Shown: positions 12,850-26,100 of the stretch, in pieces | How the letters are laid out: each line of letters begins with the position of its first letter | Numbering within the stretch: position 1 is the stretch's first letter | Assembly (NCBI GenBank): GCA_900239685.1 | Contig: OENT01000741.1 | Location: 1-64,000 of the forward strand | From: Rotaria macrura | Lineage: Eukaryota; Rotifera; Eurotatoria; Philodinida; Philodinidae | Length of the DNA: 64,000 bases | Direction of reading: 5' to 3' | Notes under the pieces: generated by a model | The model's database searches: none | What the model was told of the DNA's origin: nothing | The model's input: only the letters and a program-made list of their open reading frames with translations | Program-made: the position numbers and the translations under genes

Positions 12850-13470
12850 CCCATGTCGTAAATGCCGGATCATTTTCATTGGTAAACCACAGCATTCGTC
12901 AAAAACGTCAATTTACCGTGGTAAATTGAAGTAATGAAAGTCGGAAATCGGGTTAGTAAATCGTGGTAAGCCGGCGGTTTTCTTGTGCATTGTTATCACA
13001 TGAGAAGGCTCAAGAAAAATACATTTAAAATACGAGGTCAATCAAACGGATATCCGTTACGGACCGTTTACTTGACGCAGTAATACATACCGTAAAATCA
13101 TTAAAATTGGGCAGTATACGACCGTAATTCTCCAGTATACCACCCTTTATTACTGTGCCCGGAAACAGTACCATATACGGAGCCGTATACTGTGAAAATA
13201 GGGCCGTAGACGGACCTATTTTAATGATGTTACGATCTGTATTCCTGCCTCAAATAAACTGTCCATATACGAACCTTATCATTTGAGCTGGATAGTAAAA
13301 TTAATGATTCGGAACAATTAACTGTCAAAGATCATCGGAGAACCGGCTAACCGAATTATTTTAGCAGTAAACCGTGGTATTCTTTAAAACCGCCAGTTTA
13401 ACACAGTAAATTACAGTAGTGGAAGCCTGTAGCCAGACCGATCAAACGGCGGTAAATCGCCAGTTTTCTT
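12850..13470. repeat. Long imperfect foldback (inverted-repeat) element
   Basis: The 50 bases at 13061-13110 (GGACCGTTTACTTGACGCAG...) are complementary, at roughly 42 of 50 positions, to 13215-13264 (..CAAATAAACTGTCC), with about 100 bases between them rich in CCGTATAC-like motifs. Similarity continues outward more weakly. The flanks repeat a TAAAYCGTGGTA motif in both orientations (for example near 12913, 12957 and 13369) and share a GTTTTCTT...TTATNACATGA block near 12986 and 13462. The local GC content is higher than the surroundings. This resembles an old non-autonomous foldback transposon; the outer limits and target duplication are uncertain. Confidence 0.6.
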
Positions 13471-14475
13471 CCCGTTTTTATTACATGAATTAATTGCTTC
13501 ATGTTTCTAGTTCTTGAAAATTCCTTGAATAAATCATGAAGAAAAATTTTATAAAAGATATAGGAAAAAGAAATATTACCGCAACATGTCAGGCACACGG
13601 CATCTTGTTTCATATCGAAATTTCCCGAAAACTATGCTTGCAGCTTTTCACGTACAATTGATCAATAGTCAGATGAAGATCAGTCAAGCCCACAGATCTC
13701 GTCAATTGTAATGAACGTTCTGCACTGTATCACCCAAAGTGATATGAAAAAAGCGAGAACTTTATAGCATCTAAAATCAATCTCTAATAAAAATATTGCA
13801 TCTTTAGCAAAGATTCTCCGGAAGAAATAATGGACGACATCGCCGTAATCGTGTAGTGCACATTTCATTAGGATTCAGTGTTAATAATTAAATTGACTGA
13901 ATTTGGCGTGGATGTATTCATAAAGGTATTCTATGTGTTAGTATTCTCAGAAACACATTTTGACTTAATACGTATAGTATCGTGGGATTTCTTCGAACCA
14001 ATACATATTCTCTATGCGAGGTATGCTTAACTTCGTAAAAGTGAATTTCCATATCAAAGTAAATTTGCAACCAGTAAAGAAAACTTTAAAGATTTAAGAT
14101 TCACCAAATATGAAAAGTGCTTTAAAAGGCGATACTAACAAAATACACCTGAGAAATTACAAAAAAAGTTTAGCCGTGGCTGCAAACGAAACTTCAGAAA
14201 TTATCGAGAACTTACGAAAACTACACAAAAACCATTTGAATGTATTTTGAACATTTTCATTAAATATGTAACATGAAGAAGATCCCACCCTAGAAAACAC
14301 GAGACATTACCGAAATCGACGAGTGATTTTTTTTAGTTTCTGTGTTTTTCGTAGGGTAGGTTCCTCTTCTTCTTAAAGAGTCTACAGAAGTGTTCAAAAT
14401 ATAGTCACACGGAAATGCCTGTAATTGCGGTAAATAGTTTTTTCGTTGGAAGTTTCCGTTTTTGAGACTAATTGT
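13471..14475. other. Intergenic, nothing recognised
   Basis: About 1 kb of AT-rich sequence with only short, uncharacterised open frames (for example 62-83 codons on the minus strand) without recognisable motifs. Confidence 0.4.
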
Positions 14476-14832
14476 CAGAATTGGCCAACTGAAAATTTTT
14501 TTCGAGTACGAATACGAGTACCGACCTTTTATTAGCTTCATATATAAGCCATAGGAAAAGGAAAGGAATATAAGAGATGTAGAAAGAAAGGGACAAGCAG
14601 TGTCGCTGATGTTATGTGACAGAACGACGAAAAGGTGACCCTCGCTGGAGTCGAACCCTCCCCTCCTGCTATCCGGGCAGTTGCCCTAAACCAATTAAAC
14701 TAAAAGGCGCATCTGAATCATCTTTTACCGTTCGTGTGATCCAACACTGACGCTAACATCTTTGAGCATGAATAAGAGTACAACTAAAATGGTATTTGAG
14801 TACGAGTGCTTCGAGTATTTTGCCCAGCTCTG
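14476..14832. mobile_element. hAT-like MITE candidate containing a tRNA-like sequence
   Basis: The left end reads CAGAATTGGCCAA and the right end, on the opposite strand, CAGAGCTGGGCAAAATACTCG. Both ends then run into GAGTACGA-type sequence (TTCGAGTACGAATACGAGTA on the left; GAGTACGAGTGCTTCGAGTA on the right). CAGAGCTGGGCAA-type termini are typical of hAT-related non-autonomous elements. Flanking octamers (CTAATTGT and CTAAACCC) agree at only four positions, so the target duplication has decayed or the ends are slightly misplaced. The tRNA-like segment lies in the middle. Confidence 0.4.
14636..14709 (-). pseudogene. tRNA-like sequence / tRNA pseudogene
   Basis: Read on the minus strand, this 74-base segment has a good internal A box (TAGTTTAATTGG) and a perfect B box (GGTTCGACTCC), the two RNA polymerase III promoter elements of tRNA genes. 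The acceptor arms pair at six of seven positions when wobble is allowed. The rest is degenerate: the T-stem has two mismatches, and the anticodon loop (CCGGATA) lacks the universal T33, so no amino acid can be assigned safely. It is more likely a tRNA pseudogene or the head of a tRNA-derived short repeat than a functional tRNA. Confidence 0.5.
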
Positions 14833-17800
14833 CTAAACCCCGGAGAATCATTCCGCAGCCACATCCGATTGGATCCCTGGCAGCAACCCGATCCAATTTA
14901 ATGTGAATTTCTAAAAAACTGATAAATTTCTGTAGGGATCCGGATTACAGATAGATATTAGGATCCCTAGTATTCTGATCCAATCATATATTATTGTCGA
15001 ATCCAATGCAACGCGTTGTAGGGCTTTGACTAACCTCTAGTGTTGGCTTTCGGTACTAAATAGTGTTCAAATAATAAAGTTTGATTTTTCCGTCGGATCC
15101 GCTAAGAGTTCCTCAAGCCGGAATCCCATTGAATCGTGTCGGCTCGTCGGATATTGTAAGATGCAATAGGATTCAGTATTGGATTCATTCATCTTGGAAT
15201 GTGTTTCGCGAATGTTTTTATCTGTACTTGAGACATTTCTTTTGAATAACGAAATTTTCTTTTCCGATTTATTAAACACGGCTGTATTCATAAGTAAGTC
15301 TTCCAGAGCTCAAGGTTCCATGCGCAGGCTCACTTTCTGGAATCGAACCCCAAAATAAATAAGTTCTTCTTTTGGCAATGGTTTCTCGCAACCGAATATT
15401 TTTTGAGACCTAAAGCCGATAATAATTTACTCTAGTTATATGAACTGGCTCTGTACATATAATGATACTCCTGCAATTGTACTTAGTAATAGTCTTATCA
15501 AGAAAAAAGAATCGATTTCCGTAACCAGTTCTTTAAAACAATGCGATCGCCGATGCTATTTCAGTTTTTAACCAAGAACTGCCACGTATGGATTTATGCG
15601 AGCATCTACATATGACAAGGAACAATTTCATGCTGTTTTTGCTACATTCATGACCTTCAAGTACTATGAGAAATTAATTCTTCTAGCTCAAAACTACTAC
15701 TGTCAACACGTTATGTGTTGAAGTTTTTGCAAAAAACAAATTTCTTGAAATAATCAAGCTGCTGAAAAGTTAAGCGATTCTTTAGACATAAAAACAATGG
15801 TACCACCGTTTAATGGTTTATGGCACAATTATAATAAAAGTTTGACCATGACTCTATCTCCTTTAGCTTTCATTTCGAGTCGGAGTCAACACTATATAGG
15901 TAGGATACCGAGCGAAATTTGAGTGCAGTGGCTTATCCATCTCAATGGAGATTATATCTCCGTAAATAGTATTAGCAAAGCGGTGAAATTCGAATTGGAA
16001 AATAAGAAGTTATTAGTAACGTTCTGTTGAACATTTTTAAATGAAGCAGAAAGTCTTATTGAAATAGAATGACAGGCAGTTCTGGTGAGAAACAAAACGT
16101 AGTCGGGATTGCCCAGATTTTAATCAAAAATCGTATCATATGAGTTGGGTTTCCAAGATACATAAATAGACAATAGGACCAATTCTCTATAAGATAAAAC
16201 ACAATTCATATGAGACAAAACTGTTGACAACTCGTTCTTGCTTTGAACCAGAAAAATTGAGGAGAATATTTACTATCTCATGGCATATAGGTATAGAGTT
16301 ATATATCGAATGCAGGTTTATGTTCTAGTTTTACGTAGATCGTTAGAATGCCAATTGATATAGTTTAGAACAGACAAAACTGGCAACTTTTAAGGATATG
16401 TACATGTCTGACCCTTTCTCAGGTTTGTCAACTACGCACGTTTTTTTTATATATTTTCCGGATGTTGGTCAAATTTCACATACCTATTTGAATTCAATAC
16501 AAATTTACCTTGTGTAATTTTAATATTTTAGATCAGTCGGCTCAGAATAAGTAAGTTTGATGCATAACTATATTAGACTTGATAAAGTATTCATTCTCAA
16601 ATGCGCTGTAATTTATGCATTTATTGATGAAATTCAAGAATACTAAACATTGTTGTCAATGCTCATCTTCATGGGAAAAGTATTTCTTCCAAAGACTCTG
16701 CTTTATGTTTTTCAGGTAGTACCCATTGGCTTGTAGCGCTTATGAATCAGAGTATGAGAAATTTTCAGTGTCATAAGTAATTCCACATCATGCAAATGAG
16801 AATTTATACTACTGAGTATAGCCGACTTATGGGGTATGAATGTGTCGTAGATGAACTGAACACTAATATCGGCATTGTCGACCGTAAACCAATCTATGTA
16901 GTATCTATGTTTCAAATAATTATGAAATATTAATATGCCATTAGATTTATCGAAAAAGAATAAATAGAACGAACAGGTTGAATCGAGCTATAAGTACAAG
17001 CCTTGATAGAGTTATAGTATGTTTCATGCGAGTTAGATTAAAAAATGCTTTACCTGTATGAAGTCTAGCAGCAAATTTTCATTTAGCGAATAATGTCTAT
17101 TTGACGATCATGACATTCTAGGATTTTATATTGTGTTGTAAATAATAATACATCATTGTTTGATAGAATGAGAGAAACGTGTTGTGATATTAGAAAACAT
17201 TTTCCAGTCAGCATTTACACCTTTACTCACGTCATTAATACAGAAGAGAAAGAAGAATAGAAATAAAAAAAAAGGACTCTATAAAAAACACTGTTGGTAC
17301 TGAAAAATGGAATCATCCTACCGAGCGATATCCTGTTTACTCATACACGGGAAAATGTAACTTGTCATGAAATATCTGTTGTTGATGATGATTGTTTTTA
17401 CTTGGTGGCGATTTTGAGTAGAAAAATACATATTCCATTTTATTTACATTAGGGACTTCTGTTCTGGAAACATGCGTTGACAAGATCAAATCAAGATACT
17501 TTCAATAATACCAAATCAGAGGGATTTGCAAGAGTAATATATGTTGATCTGAAGCTGGAAGAATTCTTCAGAAATCCCCAAAATTAAACAAATAGATCTA
17601 ATGGTAGGGTTAAAGATCATTCTATAATTCTTGATAAGATTTTTAGAAAGAGTTTTGAATTTCGATTCGATAACGAGTTTGCGTCAGTTTTTTAATAGTA
17701 TAAGTTATTTCTAAATGTGAAATTATTGTATGCTGGCGTGCAAAGAAAGTCGCGTCAATTTTCTACTGGATCCTCTCGTAACGCCACAGTTTGTAAAATT

Positions 17801-19924
17801 AGTACAAGTGACACGAGGCGTACATTACGTACATTGGAATCATGCAAGTTGTTGGTCATAAATATGAAACATAGCGCACATGTATTTCCATCGCATGTTC
17901 GTTTATGGGAACCATTAAAATAATGAGGAATAAATTACCCGATAATTACTAGGAACTCTTTTTACCATTATATTAATCAAAGTATTTTTGAAAAACAGTC
18001 GTATTTCAATCAAAGAAAGTGCTGAACGTCTTCATACTGACGAAGTAACGTTTCTCATTGCAATATATTTGATTTTGCAATCTTCTATATACATTAGAAT
18101 TTATTTGACATCGATTATAATTGAAGAATATTCACGACGGCGAAATCCGTGACTTTCTCATACGTTTTCCTCTTAAACATTTTTACTTCATTTTTGTCGC
18201 AATGATTATTGTTTCATTAAAAATCTTAACAGTATTAGTGAAATACTCTATTGCATTTTAGCGAATCTAATGAATCACGATATGTTGATAATGAGGACAA
18301 AAGCACATTGAGAAAAAAGCAAGAAGAACATTCGAATCGTTCGTTCAGTTTAAACTGAATGCCAATTCACAAAGATATTTTTAGCATCAAGATAAAAATT
18401 AGTTTTTGCAAAGAGTTCAATATCGTTTTTGCTAAAAAGATTCATCATTGCATTCGAATCATAAATGGATGATTCATACATAGAAGGATATTTGCTATAA
18501 AACGTTTACATACCAAACAGTTTGGAACCATGATTCGTAAAATGAAGGAAGTAGCTAATCATCATGAAATCCATGTGATAGAAATTCCACATTGATATAC
18601 GAAAACCATTGACTGCATAGCTAAATGAAAATAATTTTATTGTGAACATGAGAACCATTGAAAAACATTAAAAAAATATCAGGAAGATCAGAAGTTATGC
18701 ATAATAATGAAACATATGGCTTGTACAAAATACATAAGTATATCTTTCTTAATTTGAAGGTACCTATTTTTATCTTCAATTGTTGTCTTGTACTTCGATT
18801 ATCATGGATATTATAGATAACCGCAGAAGAAACCTAGATTGATGATTACCAATCATAGATCTTAGGACAGTGAATTTCGTTTACTACGTAAATCTGATTG
18901 AAATTTTAAAAAAATACCAAATGTATTCGTTCATATATATTTGTTATTAAAACATCAAGTGTGCCAGGAAAAGAAATTAGCAGTAATTATTCATATAAAT
19001 GTATTGATTCTCTAACTTTTCTCTATTTCGCTTACTTTTTCAAGAAGATGATATCTAACTTGATACACATATCAATACTTATTTATTTATTCATTATTCT
19101 TTCTCTTCTTTTGCCGTTATTGTTACGTTAGAATTGTCAAAGTAACGTATTATAATTTTATTGTGAAAGATGGCAAAAAGACTTCTATCGGAGCTCATTT
19201 TTTTGATATCTCTAATTGTTGTCATAGAACTATATCTGAATATTAAGAAGTGGAACGGTGTTTACAGCTAGATGAGACTAATTATAGAAACGTATTGGTA
19301 GATTTCCATGTAATGATTCATCCTTGAAACTGTTGAAATTTCGCCAACTTATAGATCAATCACATATTGTAATTATGAAATACTGAGTGTTGTATTACTA
19401 TCTGAGGCTATGTTAATATGTTAAAACCGTCTGTCTGTATCACAAAATGTACGACATAAAAGATTTCATTGTGAATTAATGTTGAGTATCGGAACTAATT
19501 ATTTGTAGTACGATGTATTATTCATTTGCTTATGAAAACCATCAGCTGACTCATTAGTAAATAAAATTTCAGGTTACTGGAATAGTTTTAGCCATTTATC
19601 ATGGAATTCTTTCTATAACGGAAGAAGATTGTAGGACAATGATGAAATTAAGAGATTCTCTAATAAAGAATTAAATTTACTTCGAACTGACACTTTAAGA
19701 TGGTCTATCACTTGAAAAGAACTTGATATAGCGATCATTGAGTCTACATAGTAGAGAGAGAATGAATTGTTTTTCAATATTTCAGGTTGTTGGCTGTTCT
19801 TTTTACATTCTACTTCATGTATATATATAGAGTCATTTTCTTTTCTCATAGGATCCTCGTATCCTGATAATGTTTGCAATGCGTAACAAGCATCTTCCAA
19901 TTTATTATACAAACCTACGCGCTT
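14833..19924. other. Gene-free AT-rich stretch
   Basis: No supported gene. Around 14.86-15.01 kb there is a small cluster of GGATCC/GATCCAAT words in both orientations (near 14871, 14936 and 14970) that looks like a worn repeat. Short open frames elsewhere are without motifs. The second segment of the gene desert. Confidence 0.45.
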
Positions 19925-20128
19925 AGAGGTGTCGGGTTATTTCAGTAAAACTGAAAATAGTGCTTTGATTTATTTCCTAAGGAAAATTGATTTATACTAA
20001 TTTTTCAAAATTAATAGTAGTATCAGTGCTAGGAATGCTACTATAGTGAATAAATCAACATTAAATGTTTTTTTTACCATAATACACCGATTAGTTATTT
20101 TCGCTTATAACGCTAACCCGACACCTCT
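19925..20128. mobile_element. 204-bp MITE with 15-bp terminal inverted repeats
   Basis: AGAGGTGTCGGGTTA at 19925-19939 is exactly mirrored by TAACCCGACACCTCT at 20114-20128. The adjoining internal sequence is also partly complementary (GAAAATAGT... against AGTTATTTTC...). There is no coding capacity. The bases immediately outside do not form a clear target-site duplication, so the superfamily is left open; the GAGGTGTCGGG-type end resembles those of some hAT-like elements. Confidence 0.65.
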
Positions 20129-23100
20129 GGACGAGCTCTTAGGCTGCCCCGAAAATAAAAAATGCTGAAAGAAAATGGCATTTGATGAGAACTATGAAAC
20201 GTGAACAGAAGACTTGCTAAAGAATTTTTTTGTCAATATACGTGGGCAGTTTAATGTTCTCAGCATGCGAACTTGAATTTTGCTTACAGCAAATTTCAAT
20301 CGAAAAAAATTGAACTTCAAGATAGAGACGACGAGAAATTTCCAAAAAGTGGGATAGGACGAATTTAACTTACACATGTTTCGAAAGTACGAACTCTTCC
20401 TGTTGGTCTATTCAAGAAAAAAAAACAACAAATTATCCGAAAACTCTATGAATATTGTAGCCAAAGTTCTGAGCTAATTAGTAAAATGTCACTTATAAGA
20501 CAAAGCGAATAAATACTTGAGTCATTAAACAGGATGCATAAATGAAATTAATTCTTTCATCTGAATAGTAAGTAAGATTTCTACGGAAATCTGAATAAAA
20601 AACCAGAATGACAAATGCTGTTTTTTAATATGTATAAATTGAATCATTTTTTCTGATTCTAATTATAAATATTTAACTGATTTTTTCTTGGGTTCTAGTT
20701 TCTTTTTTGTGGTTTCAATTAGATGAAAACAATGAACTGGTCCAAAGAAATAAGCGTATAAAAAAAAGTGACATGTTCTTTCGTTAACTGAAGAAAAAGC
20801 ATAAAATTTTAAAAAATTGCTATAGAAGCACCTTCTTTCGGCTTGTGTGACATGAAGCAGCATCAAATATTGCAGAATACAATAAAAAGTGAAATTACAT
20901 GCATAAGATTCTCATTTCCATTGAAAACAATCAATACAGCTCTATTGGCCAAAATTTAATCACGGACGAAAAATGCTTTCGGAAGAAATGCGTTTGTCGA
21001 TGTAGCATAAAATGATGCCTATCTTCGTTAAAAAGTACTCGAAATAATAAAATTCATACAGCTTACCCGTCTACATTTATGCGGTTCGCCTCCAGAAGTT
21101 AGTGATCAACGGAATTGCATTTTTGTATTCTTATTCCTACTATGAAAATAACTTGTACTCGCTTGCGATTTGGAATATGAAAAACAGCCTCGCTGCTTGT
21201 GAAATGAACAGTGTGTTAATGCTATCGACGCTAACAGCATCCTTCGAAGCATTCACCTGCACAATCCCTCAATAATTATCTTTCGACATCGAACATGTTT
21301 TCAATGACTTGAATCATATCGAGAATTTCTTGAATTACTTCAGACATTTTTCTTTTGTGCCTACAATTTATCTGATCATCTAACTAAGGTCTTTGTTTTT
21401 TTGAAAACTAATTAACAAAACTAAAAGTAGCAGAATACTTTTCTATTATATAATGATATGAAGCCAGTTGTTTCTAAATGAAAATCGAGCTTGTTAAATA
21501 TTACAAAAATACGAACAGGAGATAACTCGAAAAAATGACTTCCAATATCCCGTATTTCGACGATGTCAAGCATCGGAATTCGGTGTCCGAATGTATCACA
21601 GTTCACTATTCCCACTAAAAATATGTTTGAAAGTTTTCAGCAAAACTAACTTAAAAGTCATTGAATAATCTGATTTTTTTCAATTATGAACTATCGCTTC
21701 ATCATGCAAGTCACGCATCAAGAACAAGACTCTTTAGGACGATAATAACCCAGATGAAATCTTTCGTTTGTATAGTTCTTTCATCTACTAGCAAAAATTC
21801 AATGATTTTGGCACAGTAAAACATGAACACAAACTAATACTTCTTGTTAAGCATACATGTGCTTCATTTACGCAGTACTATTCGATAGACGTAACTCGTT
21901 CCAAATTTATATTGTGACAGACATCAGAGATATCCATGGTGGTGCTGTCGCTAACCAACACGGACTTTGTGACACAGCAGTGGCATTAGTTTTGAAAAAT
22001 TCAACGCATCGCAGTAGCGGCACAGAAGTATTCCCTTTCCTAGAGCCCGGACATAGACATTGGGAGATTTTCAATCGCGATGGACATCTATGATCATGTA
22101 AGACATTAAATTTGATATGCTTGAAATTATCTCGGTGTTCATCACGCTTCCTACGATGTAGGGATGAATATAAATTGATGCACTTACGTTAGCCAATAAG
22201 CATGATACATTGTATAACACTCTACTTGAAAAATAACGTCTACAGCTCTGTATTGGGTTTAATTATCTCTGAGAATATCATACAATTACAGAATCGTATA
22301 TTCTCACCTCTCAATTATAATGTGCAAAAATATACAAATTTTCAAGTTTTACTCTAGAAATACTTTGTGTTTGATTGGAAAAGTGGTATGGCTAGTCTCT
22401 AAAAAAACGAAGGCTTGCAGAACCTTAAAAGGTTCTGGAAACTTTCTTTGTTTTAGAGAGCATAGTAGATTCAAATAATATCTGAAATAAAAACTTAAAA
22501 TCTATTTCTTAGGTCAACTTTGATTTGTAGACATGTCATAGAAAAATATTATCAGGTATGATTGCTACATTATTTCTTTAAAAGAAAGGAATTCAACTCT
22601 CGCATATAAAAAAATGCAGATGTTTTCTCACAAAAATTTGTTTCCTTCCTCTTTCCATCTTGCTCATGCCCATATTCTGTTTAAAAGATATTTTTAGAAG
22701 AAAAGGAAAATTTCAGAAAACAACTAACTCAAAATCGAACTCAAAATTTTGAATTACGATTCTTCACTTGTAAACCATGTTCCGAATTTTGTATTTTTCT
22801 TAAAATAATCTTGTTCTTTTGCTAAAGATGAATGTTTCATCTACGAACAATATCACTAGGTAAGGTGTAGAAACAATCTGTAGTCTGACATTCCTCTGTG
22901 ATGAATTTTTCATGAATCCTCTCAGAGGAATGGTGCATGAACTATAAACTATACATGAGTTTGTATTATAGTAAAACCAGTGCATAAAGAGAAATTTTAT
23001 AACTTGCCTATTTTCAATAGAACTTTATGAAAAATAATTCACTTCAAATATTTGTAAATGCATATGAAACCAATGCAATCGAATATTTTTTTGAAAAATT

Positions 23101-26100
23101 CAAGCAGTATCATATTATTAATCACAAGTGTTTGCTTTACACAATCGTAACCTCATAATATTCTAATCTATAACTAAACTCAATGCAAATGAATATAATG
23201 CATCTTAACATCAAACTATCTGAGAAGAATTTGCGAACTAACAAATTGATCTAATTTTCTTATAATAAATAATCCAGTTGCAGTGCATGCGGAAATATAC
23301 TAACGATACTGGAAAATCTCATTTACAAAAGTACCTATTATGAACGAGAATGTCCATTTACATTGACTCTCATTTCGGATACATTCTTGTTCATCTCACA
23401 ATTTCGTGAAACGTCATGTCACAGTCAGGGGTACTGTAGTGTATCATTATTTGAAGAGTCTCTGGTAGCTGAATAAGGTTTGGTTGGCTTCTAGAATTTT
23501 CATGCTAAAAACTGAAGAAAAGTATGACAGATTTTCTGAAATATAAAGATTCCTATTTATAGATATTCTTAGATAGTATGGAAGATCTATACTGCCGTAC
23601 AACTTGGAGTCTTTTGATTGGTGCTCGAAATTGATCAAATTATGTTTTCAACTCTCTATTGGAGATAACAAACTTGCGCATAACTCTATACGACATCATT
23701 TGAACACAGAAAGTTCTCGAAATGGTTTCGTGCTCTAAACTCTATCGACTCATTCATTGTTCTACGTAGTAAGACGTCAGAGATAAGAAAAGAAAAACCT
23801 ACAGTTGAACTATTCACTGGTTCTAGCCAAAGAATTATAATATGAGGTGGATTTTGACCGAGATTAACTCAATGTCATTTAAAATTTGAAACGAGCCTTT
23901 TAGATGACTCAGTCTGCTTCTATTACACATTGTCTATATCTGTATCGGTTCTACTTCGAGAGAATTGAATTTTGACACTAACTTAAAACGAAAATACTTT
24001 CAAAATTAAATCAACGCTTTGTACATTACATTCGTCAGAATTCGACAATCATTAGAACGATAAACCTTCGATTTCAAGACAGTTTGTACAGTGATCACCA
24101 TTATGCAACGGTGTCAAATCTAAAATATTGTTTGAACATGAAAGAAGGTCTTCAAAGCTATAGAGGTAAGAGCATCATCGCAACACGATCCAATGAATAC
24201 TGGTACAAAAAGGAAAAACGTTTTGTACATGACCGATAGGCAAGAAGGAAACACCGAGGTTTTTTATTTTGTGTGGTTTTCTAGATAAATGCAAGCTCGG
24301 AAAGTCTTATGGCGAATATCAACAAATAGAAAGCCCGAAGGAGCTCCTCAGAGTACAAGAAAAACTCAGAGAAACTCATTGGTTACATAAGAAATGTTAT
24401 CAATTGAAAACCCAGTAAAATGATCTTTTGAGACGGAAAAAACTTCGCTAAATTCTAAAGTGCCAGTGATCATTTTGAGTCGTTCGTGAATTGATGAAGA
24501 GCATCAAGGAGTAGTTAGGTGTACGAAGAAAACTTGATTGCAGCCAAGTGAAATTCTCAAAATTGTACAAAAAGCAGTGAAAATGAGGCTCCCGGAAAAT
24601 ATTCCATCAAATTCAGTAACAGATGTGAAAATGTTTTATTCACCACGAATCCAAGAAAAACACTTACGATTAGTTCGGAGTATAATAAAATTTGCACAAA
24701 ATAAGAATCCACCGTAAAAGTTCATTATTAAAACAAGTGAATGAAAAGATTTTTCACCCTTGCCGATAGGTCTAGCTTAAGAACCGTAGAGTAGTTTCTA
24801 TTCAGCGTGTTGTCATCATAATCATTCAGATTGTCTGTACTATATTTTCCACTGTCGGCATCTACTATTCGTAGTTAAACTGTACTAATCGAAAATATAA
24901 TTTATTCTAATGATAAGTATCGGGATTAAATAAGAGACTTTATTAATCAATTTCAAATACATACTTCAATGATATATGCATGTCTTGTAACCACCAAAAG
25001 CATAAAATTAATCAAACTGTAGAAAGTGAGTTTTATTGATTCTCAGGTTTTTTCTGCTGTGCAATTAAAATCTTAATCATGTCAAGAAGAGAAAAGAATG
25101 AAAAGAATCTCGTTTCTTTCCACGATATCAAATGATAGTTTATTTAAGAAATAAAAACGTATTTATCATGGAGGCAATCTTGTCTCTCTGCGCTTTATCA
25201 TTTTGAAGAAAATTATTCATCAGATCAGCAACTCTCATTCAGATAACATGTGCATGTGTGTAAATGTTAGTGAGATCATTGTCATATTACTCATTTGATA
25301 TTGACTCATATTGAATGAGCTATACTCGTTGTTATAACAGGTGAGTGTCCTCCACCAGACTACATCTTACATTACATTCTTTACTAGAAGCTTTATCAAA
25401 TTGTGATTAAGACAAACATACAGCAAGAGGCGTTTGACTTTTAAAAATAAGGCATACTGAGTAAAGACTAAAATTAGTTCTCGAGTTTCAAACACATGTG
25501 TATGTGTCGTATGTAAATGCTATCGTTAAAATGAAAAATCTGAAACGATGTTTGAATTGTGCAGAACATACAATTTTTTTCTAGCAGCTTTTTCTCTTTT
25601 GAAAAATTAGAATTTCAGCTTTTTCTTATATAGAGAAGAATTAAGTAAAGAAAACTTCTCTTTTATCGATGACTAATAGTCATTTTTAATAATGAATACG
25701 ACACAATCTTCATCTGAATCAGCGTTTTTTACTTTCCATTGCATTATTTATAGGAAACTCTATCATACAATCAAACAGAGCAATTTAAAATGAATCAGCC
25801 TTTACTCGTGCTACAAACACACTGTTATCCTATCTCTAGACTACGATCTTGAAAGATGTATCTACGTGCATATGTTGGTTGAAATGACTTTCTAGTCAAG
25901 AAAGTAAATTAGAAAGAGCTATAGTTTCAAAATTATAATTCATTTAATTTTCGTCAATACCAGAGAACTAGTTGATTCAACCTCTTGATGTGGTAGGCAT
26001 GCAATTATTGATGAATTGCTCAGTTCATATTTCAAAAATCAGTCAACGAAAAAAGATTAATCCATCCAAAATTGTGCAACTCTTGCAATATCTAATTAAC

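Noticed and set aside
15880..16010. rRNA-like phrase (AGCGGTGAAATTCGAATTGG)
   Set aside because: Only a short chance similarity to small-subunit rRNA; the flanks do not continue as rRNA.
21857..22093. 78-codon plus-strand frame with balanced composition
   Set aside because: No recognisable motif, no splice continuation and no polyadenylation signal placed to support it.
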